20,677 bases of DNA. Source: Plantago elongata. Taxonomy: Eukaryota > Streptophyta > Magnoliopsida > Lamiales > Plantaginaceae. Position 1 is the stretch's first letter; the number at the start of each line of letters is the position of its first letter. The notes under the pieces were generated by a model that saw nothing but the letters and a program-made list of their open reading frames with translations, was not told the origin of the DNA and did no database searches. The DNA is taken from NCBI GenBank assembly GCA_036897095.1, contig JAYMSP010003208.1, forward strand, positions 1 to 20,677, read 5' to 3'. Both the position numbers and the translations under genes were made by a program. This document shows positions 9,551-18,500 of the stretch, piece by piece.

Positions 9551-12500
9551 CTGGAGATGACATGAAAATCTAAATAAGACCGACTTCAGTTGAAACTACT
9601 CCAAGCAAAAACACATAAAACTACTTGACATATAACTTAATTGGCCATCCACATTATACGATATACCTTCACTTAATGAATAATTTACATAACCTTATAC
9701 ACCATCTTCTATCATTTTATAAGATTAAAACATGAAGTAGATAAGCTCAGAAGGACAAAACTTTCTCCTGCTAGTGTTAAAGGTGATATGTGCCTAATTT
9801 GGTTTTAAATGACATGAACTACACTACATTCATAAGATGAAAAATTGAGAACCAAATGGGATTAACAACACCCAGGGCTATTACGATAACGCATATCCAA
9901 AAGCTTACGATCACAACATACACACTAGAGTTTGAGCAGTGGAAACCCTAACCAAAGTCAGCAATGACATTTTCACACATCGATATTGTACACAGAATCC
10001 TAATGTATCACATTCACAAATGACAAACTCAGTCTTTATTATCTGCAGCAGACACAATAATTTTGCAGGCCCAGATTGAAAGAGTATAGATACCTGTTCC
10101 TCAAAGGGATCCTCAATTTGAACGGATCTCTGAATAGTAATAGGGATAAGAACGAGACTTTTATGCATTTCTGAGTGCTGAAAGGATTCAGTATTACTGG
10201 CGGATTCAGTATTGATGGGGGTGTACTCAACTGCATCTTTTAGAAATATGTTCCCTTGCTTATCCATGCAGTAAAACAAGCCAGCATAGTACTTCCCATC
10301 CGCAGCACTAATAAACATCTTGCTGCCTAGCAGTGATTTGACCCATTGCACAAGCTTTGAGGGATTTGGTTTCAAATCAACAGAAGGTACTTTCTTGCCT
10401 GAAGCTGTTCCTACTCGAGATGCCAAGTCCATCTTGGCATCTTCCAAATTCTTTGAGGAGAGTGGATCTGCAGAAGGTCCAGGTTGACCAGAGGATGTTC
10501 CCAGTAGCTGTGCATGCTCCATAGCTGCTGATGAAAATCAAATAACATACAATACTTCATAATTTAAAAAGTTCAAAGCTCTACTCTAAACATGAACAGA
10601 ACAATGAATTTAGATCATCCGCCAAAACAGCATAAAATCAGAAAAGTTCAAAGAAGAGATGCATCCTACTGGTTCTACAGAATACAATAATATGAAATTG
10701 CCAGAGATTTTGTTGGCCTCATTTGAATCATGTGTTATGCAGTTGCGGAGTATTTTTTTTTACATTATATATGGGCATGACATTGATGTTGAAATACGAT
10801 AACAAATCATATAGGTTGTTCACTTTCCTAAACTGCTTTTAAAATTTAGATGTCAGAAACTGTCATAGTTGCTGATTATAACCCAGCACATATCATCTTT
10901 GTGTAATATGGTAGCTCTCGCTAATGTTAAACACGTTCGCTAACTGGTTAGGACAGAAATTAACTAATCAAACAGACAACACATGAACAAATACGTAATT
11001 TCTTAAATCATCGCTCCATGATACCATATACCAACGCCCTAGGTCACTAACCTTCAGAAATCAGGTCAATGCTAGATCGAGGTCCATCAAACAATGAGCT
11101 ATCATCATCCAAGGTTCTGGCCTGTTTATCGAGTTTAGCCATTATATCAGCATTCAGGACTTCAAGAGTGTGATTCTTGAGATCATGAGGAGTGATTAGT
11201 ACACTGGGATCCAAATCGAGCTCGTCCTGAAAATGGGGCGTCACCTCATCCACCCCCCTTGATGTTGACGCACCACCAACACCTAAACTCACATGGTTGC
11301 AAGATACTTTGTTTGTTAGAGTATTTAGAAAGCAACTACTATAGCATTCGTTATAGTTTTCACAAAGATGCAATAGATTCTGTTTATGCCTTTAAAACCG
11401 GAGGACCAGACCACAAAACAACAGCTAAATGTAATAAATTTTTACTTCAACGTTCGAACGAATTCAAGGGATAGCTTTTAGTGTATTATGGTAGATCTTT
11501 TTGTGTTTAAACATGTTCGCTAAGTGGATAGGATAGAAATTATTAAGTATTTATTATTTAAACAGACATACATATAAAAATAAGTTAAATTTCTAAATCA
11601 ATTTTTTCCTCTTCAGGATACCATTTACCAATGTCATTGGCCACTAACCTTCAGAAACCAGGTCAATGTTAGATCGAGATCCATCAAACACCAAGCTGTC
11701 ATCATCCATGGACCTGGCTACTTTATCAAGTTTTGCCACTATATCAGCATTTGGGACTTGAAGAGCCTGATCCTGAGGAGCAATTTTTATGGTGGGATCC
11801 AAAACGATCTCGTCCTGGGTCACTTCACTATCTATTCCCCTAGATGTCGATGCACCACCAACACCTACTCTCACAAGGTTGAAAGGTATTTGGTTTATTA
11901 GAGTATTTACAATTAATCAACTACTCGAATGTTCTTTATAGTTTTTACACATGCAAAAGATGCTGCTTATGCCTTCAAAACCGGAGATTCACACCACAGA
12001 ACAAAAGCTAAATTTGTACACTATAACTCGACGTTCAATCAAACTCAACAGAGAGCTTGAAGTATACAGCTCTGTTTATGTTAAACACGTCTACCAAGTG
12101 GATAAGACGGAAATTAACTTATCAAACAGAAAAAACACATATATAAAAGTTTTCATAAATCAGCTCTCCGTGAATACCATATACCAATGTCATTGGTCAC
12201 TAACCTTCAGAAATCAGGTCAATGCTAGATCGAGGTTCATCAAACGACGAGCTATCATCATCCAAGGGTCTGGCCTGTTTATCGAGTTTAGCCATTATAT
12301 CAGCATTCAGGACTTCAAGAGCATGATTCTTGAGTTCATGAGGAGTGATTAGTACACTGGGATCCAAATCGAGCTCGTCCTGAAAATGGGGCGTCACCTC
12401 ATCCACCCCCCTTGATGTTGACACACCACCAACACCTAAACTCACATGGTTGCAAGATACTTTGTTTGTTAGAGTATTTACAAAGCAACTACTATAGCAT

Positions 12501-15500
12501 TCGTTATAGACTTGTAATTTTCACAAAGATGCAATAGATTCTGTGTATGCCTTCAAAACCGGAGATTCAGACCACAGAACAACAGCTAAATGTGTACACT
12601 ATAACTCGACCTTCAAACGAATTCAATGGAGTAGGTCATTTTCTTCGCTTCAGGATACCATATACCAATGTCATTGGTCACTAACCTTGAGAAACCAGGT
12701 CAATGCTAGATAGAGGTCCATCAAACACCAAGCTGTCAACATCCACAGACCTGTCCAATTTATCAAGGTTTGCCTGTGTATCAGTCAGGATTTCAAGAGC
12801 ATGATCCTTCAGATCCTGAGGAGGGATTTGTACGGTGGGATCCAAACCGATCACGTCCTGGGTCACCTCATTATCCATTCCCGTTGATGCCGATGCACCA
12901 CCAACACCTAATCTCACATGGTCAAAAGGTACTTGGTTTATTAGAGTATTTACAAGTAAATCAACTAGTTGAACTTCCGTTACAGTTTTATACATGCAAA
13001 AGATGCTGTTTATGCCTTCAAAACCGGAGAATTGTACCACAAAACAACAGCTAAATGTGATAAACTATAATTCGACATTCAAACAAATTCAAAGGAGTGC
13101 CCAAAGTGTAATATGGTAGGCTCTTTTATGTTAAACGCATCTACCAATTAGATAGGAAGGAAATTAACTTATCAAACAGACAAACACATATATAAAAGTT
13201 TTCATAAATCAGTGCTCCAAGATTCCATTTAACAACGTCATTGGTCACATTGACCTTCAGAAATCAGGTCAATGTCAGACCCAAGTCCACCCAATAGCAA
13301 GATGTCATCATACTCTTTTAGAAGTTTTGCCATTCTATCACCACTCGGGAATTTAAGAGACAGATCCTTGAATTCTTGCGGTGTAATTATTGTGCTGGGA
13401 TCCAAATGGTGCTCGTACTGAAAATGAGGTGTCACCTCATCCACCCCCCCTGATGTTGATGCACCACCAATACCTATACTCACATGGTGATTTTTTGGTT
13501 TGTTTGTTTAAGTATTTACAAGTAAAGCAACTACTTAAGCATTTGTTACAGTTTTCTCAAACATGCAAAATATTCTATTTATGCCTTCAAAACCGGAGAA
13601 AGAGACCAGAAAAGAACAGTTAAATGTGATAAACTAACACTTCAACATTCTAAGGAATTCAACGGATTACTTTTACAGTAATATAATAGATCTTTTTTAT
13701 GTTAAACAAGTTCGCTAAGTGGATAGGATAAAATTACTATTTATTGTTTAAATAGACACACACATACAAACGAGCAAAGATTTCTAAAATCATTCGTTTC
13801 GCTTAAGGATACCATATGCCAATGTCATTGGTCACTAACCTTCAGAAATCAGGTCAATGTTAGATCGAGGTCCGTCAGACACCACAGACCTGGCCAATTT
13901 ATCAATGTTTGCCTGTATATCAGCCAGGACTTCAAGAGCATGAGCATTCAGATCCTGAGGAGGGATTTGTACGGTGGGATCCAAACCGATCTCGTCCTGG
14001 GTCACCTCAAGATCCATCCCCATTGATGCAGATGCACCACCAACACCTAATCTCACATGGTTGAAAGGTACTTGGTTTATTAGAGTATTTACAAGTAAAT
14101 CAACTAGTTGAACTTCCGTTACAGTGTTTATACATGCAAAAGATGCTGTTTATGTCTTCAAAACCGGAGAATTGTACCATAAAACAACAGCTAAATGTGA
14201 TAAACTATAATTCGACATTCAAACAAATTCAAAGGAGTCCGAAGTGTAGGCTCTTTTATGTTAAACGCGTCTACCAATTGGATAGGATGGAAATTAACTT
14301 ATCAAACAGACAAAACACATATATAAAAGTTTTCATAAATTAGTGCTCCAGGATTCCATATAACAATGTCATTGGTCACTGACCTTCAGAATTCAGGTCA
14401 ATGTTAGATCCAAGTCCACCCAATAGCGAGATGCCACAATGCTCGTTTAGAAATTTTGCAATGCTATCACCACTCGGGAATTTAAGAGACAGATCCTTGA
14501 GTTCCTGCGGTGTAATTATTGTGCTGGGATCCAAATGGTGCTTATACTGAAAATGAGGTATCACCTCATCCACCCCCATTGATGTTGATGCACCACCAAC
14601 ACCTAAACTCACACGGTGAAAAATACTTTGTTTATTTAAGTATATACAAGTAAAGCAACTACTTAAGCATTTGTTACAGTTTTCACAAACATGCAAAATA
14701 TTCTATTTATGCCTTTAAAACCGCAGAAAGAGACAAGAAAACAACAATTAAATGTGATAAACTAACACTTCAACATTCTAACGAATTCAACGTATTACTT
14801 TTACAGTAATATAATAGATCTTTTTATGTAAAACAAGTTCGCTAAGTAGATAGTATAAAATTACTATTTATTGTTTGCTTAGATAAACACATACAAACAA
14901 GCAAAGATTTCTAAAATCATTCCTTTCGCTTCAGGATACCATATACCAAAGTCATTGGTCACTAACCTTTAGAAATCAGGTCAATGTTAGATCGAGGTCC
15001 ATCAAACACCAAGCTGTCATCATCCACAGACCTGGCCATTTTATCAATGTTCGCCTGTATATCAGCCAGGAATTCAAGAGCATGATCCTTCAGATCCTGA
15101 GGAGGGGTTCGTAAGGTGGGATCCAAACCGATCTCGTCCTGGGTCACCTCATTATCCTTCCCCATTGATGCCAATGCACCACCAACACCTAATCTCACAT
15201 GGTTGAAAGGTACATGTTTTATTTAGAGTATTTACAAGTAAATCAACTAGTTGAACTTCCGTTACAGTTTTTATACATGCAAAATATGTTGTTTATGCCT
15301 TCAAAACCAGAGAATTGTACCACAAAACAACATCTAAATGTGATAAACTATAATTCGACATTCAAACAAATTCAAAGGAGTGCCCGAAGTGTAATATTGT
15401 AGGTTCTTTTATGTTAAACACGTCTACCAATTGGATAGGATGGAAATTAACTTATCAAACAGAGAAACACATATATAAAAGTCTTCATAAATCAGTGCTC

Positions 15501-18500
15501 CAAGATTCCATATAACAATGTCATTGGTCACTGACCTTTAGAAATCAGGTCAATGTTAGATCCAGGTCCACCCAATAGCAAGAGGTCTTCATACTCTTTC
15601 AGAAGTTTTGCCATTCTATCAGCACACGGGAATTTAAGAGACAGATCCTTTGACTCCTGCGGTGTAATTATTGTGCTGGGATCCAAATGGTACTCGTACT
15701 GAAAATGTGGTGTCACCTCATCCACCCCCCTTGATGTTGATGCACCACCAACACCTAAACTCACATGGTGAAAAATACTTTCTTTGTTTAAGTATTTACA
15801 TGTAAAGCAACTACTTAAGCATTTGTTATAGTTTTCACAAACATTCAAAATATTCTATTTATGCCTTCAAAACCGGAGAAAGAGACCATAAATAAACAGT
15901 TACATGTGATAACTAATACTTCAACATTCTAACGAATTCAACGGATTGCTTTTGCAGTAATATAATAGATCTTTTTATGTTAAACATGTCCACTGAGTGG
16001 ATAGGATAAAATTACTATTTATTATTTAAATAGAGAGACACATACAAACAAAGTAAAGAATTCCAATATCATGTTTTTTGGCTTCAGGTCACTAACCTTC
16101 AGAAATCATGTCAATGTTTGATCGAGGTCCATCATTCACCAAGCTGCCATCGTCCATGGACCTCGCCACTTTATCAGGTTTTGCCACAATATCAGTGTAC
16201 AGGACTTTATGAGCTTCATCCTTCAGATCCTTAGGAGCGATTAGTACAGTGGGATTCAAACCGATTTCGTCCTGGTTCGCCTCATTATCCATCTCCGTTG
16301 ATGCCAATGCACGACCTAATCTCACATGGTTGAAAGGTAATTGGTTTATTAGAGTATTTACAAGTAAATCTCAACAACTCGAATGTTCGCTACAGTTTCT
16401 ACACATGCAAAAGATGCTGTTTATGCCTTCAAAATCGGAGAATCACTCCACAATACAACAGCTAAATTTGATAAACTATATTTCGACGTTCAAACAAATT
16501 CAATGGAGTGCTCTAAGTGTAGATGGCTCTGTGTATGTTAAACACGTCTACCAAGTGGATAGGACGGAAATTTACTCATCAAAACAGACAAACACATATA
16601 TTAAAGTTTTCATAAATCAGCGCTCCATGATTCCATATACCAATGTCATTGGTCACTGACCTACAGAAACCAGGTCAATGTTGGATCGAAGTCCACCCAT
16701 ACCCAACAGTGAGCTGTCATCATACTCTTTATAAAGTATTGCCATTCTATCAGGACTCAGGAGTTTAGGAGACAGATCCTTGAGTGCCTGCGGAATAACT
16801 AGTGTGCTGGGATCCAAATTGAGCTTGTACTGAAAATCAGGTGTCACTTCATCCATCCCCCTTGATGTTGATGCACCATCAACACCTAAACTCACATGGT
16901 TGCAAGATACTTTGTTAGAGTATTTACAAGTAAATCAACAACTTCAGCATTCGTTATAGTTTCACAAACATGCAAAAGATTCTGTTTATGCCATCAAAAC
17001 CGGAGAACCAGACTACAAAACAACAGCTAAATGTGATAAACTAATACTTTAATGTTCTAACGAATTCAATGGATTGCTTTTAGAGTAATATAATAGATCT
17101 TTTTATGTTAAACATGTGCGCTAAGTGGATAGGATATAAATTACTATGTGTTAATTTAAATAGACAGACACATCCAAATAAGTAAAGTTTTCTAAAATCA
17201 TTTTTTTTCGCTTCAGGATACCATATACCAATGTCATTGGTCCCTAACCTTCAGAAATCTGGTCAATAATCAGGTCAAAGATAGATTGAGGTGCATCAGA
17301 CACCAAGCTGTCATCATCCACGGATCTCGCCACTATATCAGCGTTTGGGACTTTAAGAGCATGATCCCTCAGATCCTGAGGAGCAATTGGTACGGTGGGA
17401 TCCAAACCGATCTCGTCCTGGTTAACCTCATTATCCTTATCCATTGATGCCAATGCACCACCAACACCTAATCTCACATGGTTGAAAGGTACTTGGTTTA
17501 TAAGAGTATTTACAAGTAAATCAACTACTCGAATCTTCGTTATAGTTTTTACACACGGAAAAGATGCTGTTTATGCCTTTAAAACCAGAGAATCAGACCA
17601 CAAAACAACAACTAAATGTGATAAACTAATACTCCAGCGTTCGAAAAAATCCAATGGAGTGTTCTAAGTGTAATATGGTAACTCTTTTTATGTGGAACAA
17701 ATTTACTAAGTGTTTCGGATGGAAATTCCTATTATTATTTTAAACAGACAGACATACAGATAAGTAAAGATTTCTAAAATCATGTTTTTCACTTCAGGAT
17801 ACCATATACCAACGCCATTGGTCACTAACCTTCAGAAACCAGGTCAATGTTAGATTGAGGTCCATCAAACACCAAGCTGTCAACATCCACAGACCTGGCC
17901 ACTTTATCAAGTTTTGCCTGTATATCAGCCACGACTTGAAGTGCCTGATCCTTCAGATCATGAGGAGTGATTAGTACAGTGGGATCCAAACTGATCTCGT
18001 CCTGGGTCGCCTCATTATCCATCCTCATTGATGCCGATGCACCACCAACACCTAATCTCACATGGTTGAAAGGTAATTGGTTAATTAGAGTGTTTACAAG
18101 TAAATCAACTACTTTAACATTCATTTTAGTTTTCACGCACATGGAAAAGATGCTGTTTATCCTTCAAAACCAGAGAACCAGACCACAAAACAACAGCTAA
18201 ATGTGATAAACTAATACTCCAGCGTTCGAACAAGGTCAACAGAGTGTTCTAAGTCTAATATGGTAACTCTATTTATGTGGAACAAATTTACTAAGTGTTT
18301 CGGATGGAAATTGCTATATTATTTAAACAGACAGACATACAGATAAGTAAAGATTTCTATAATCATTTTTTTTCACTTCAGGATACCATATACCAATGTC
18401 ATGGTCACTAACCTTCAGAAACCAGGTCAATGTTAGACTGAGGTCCATCAAACACCAAGCTGTCAACATCCACAGTCCTGGCCACTTTATCAAGTTTTGC

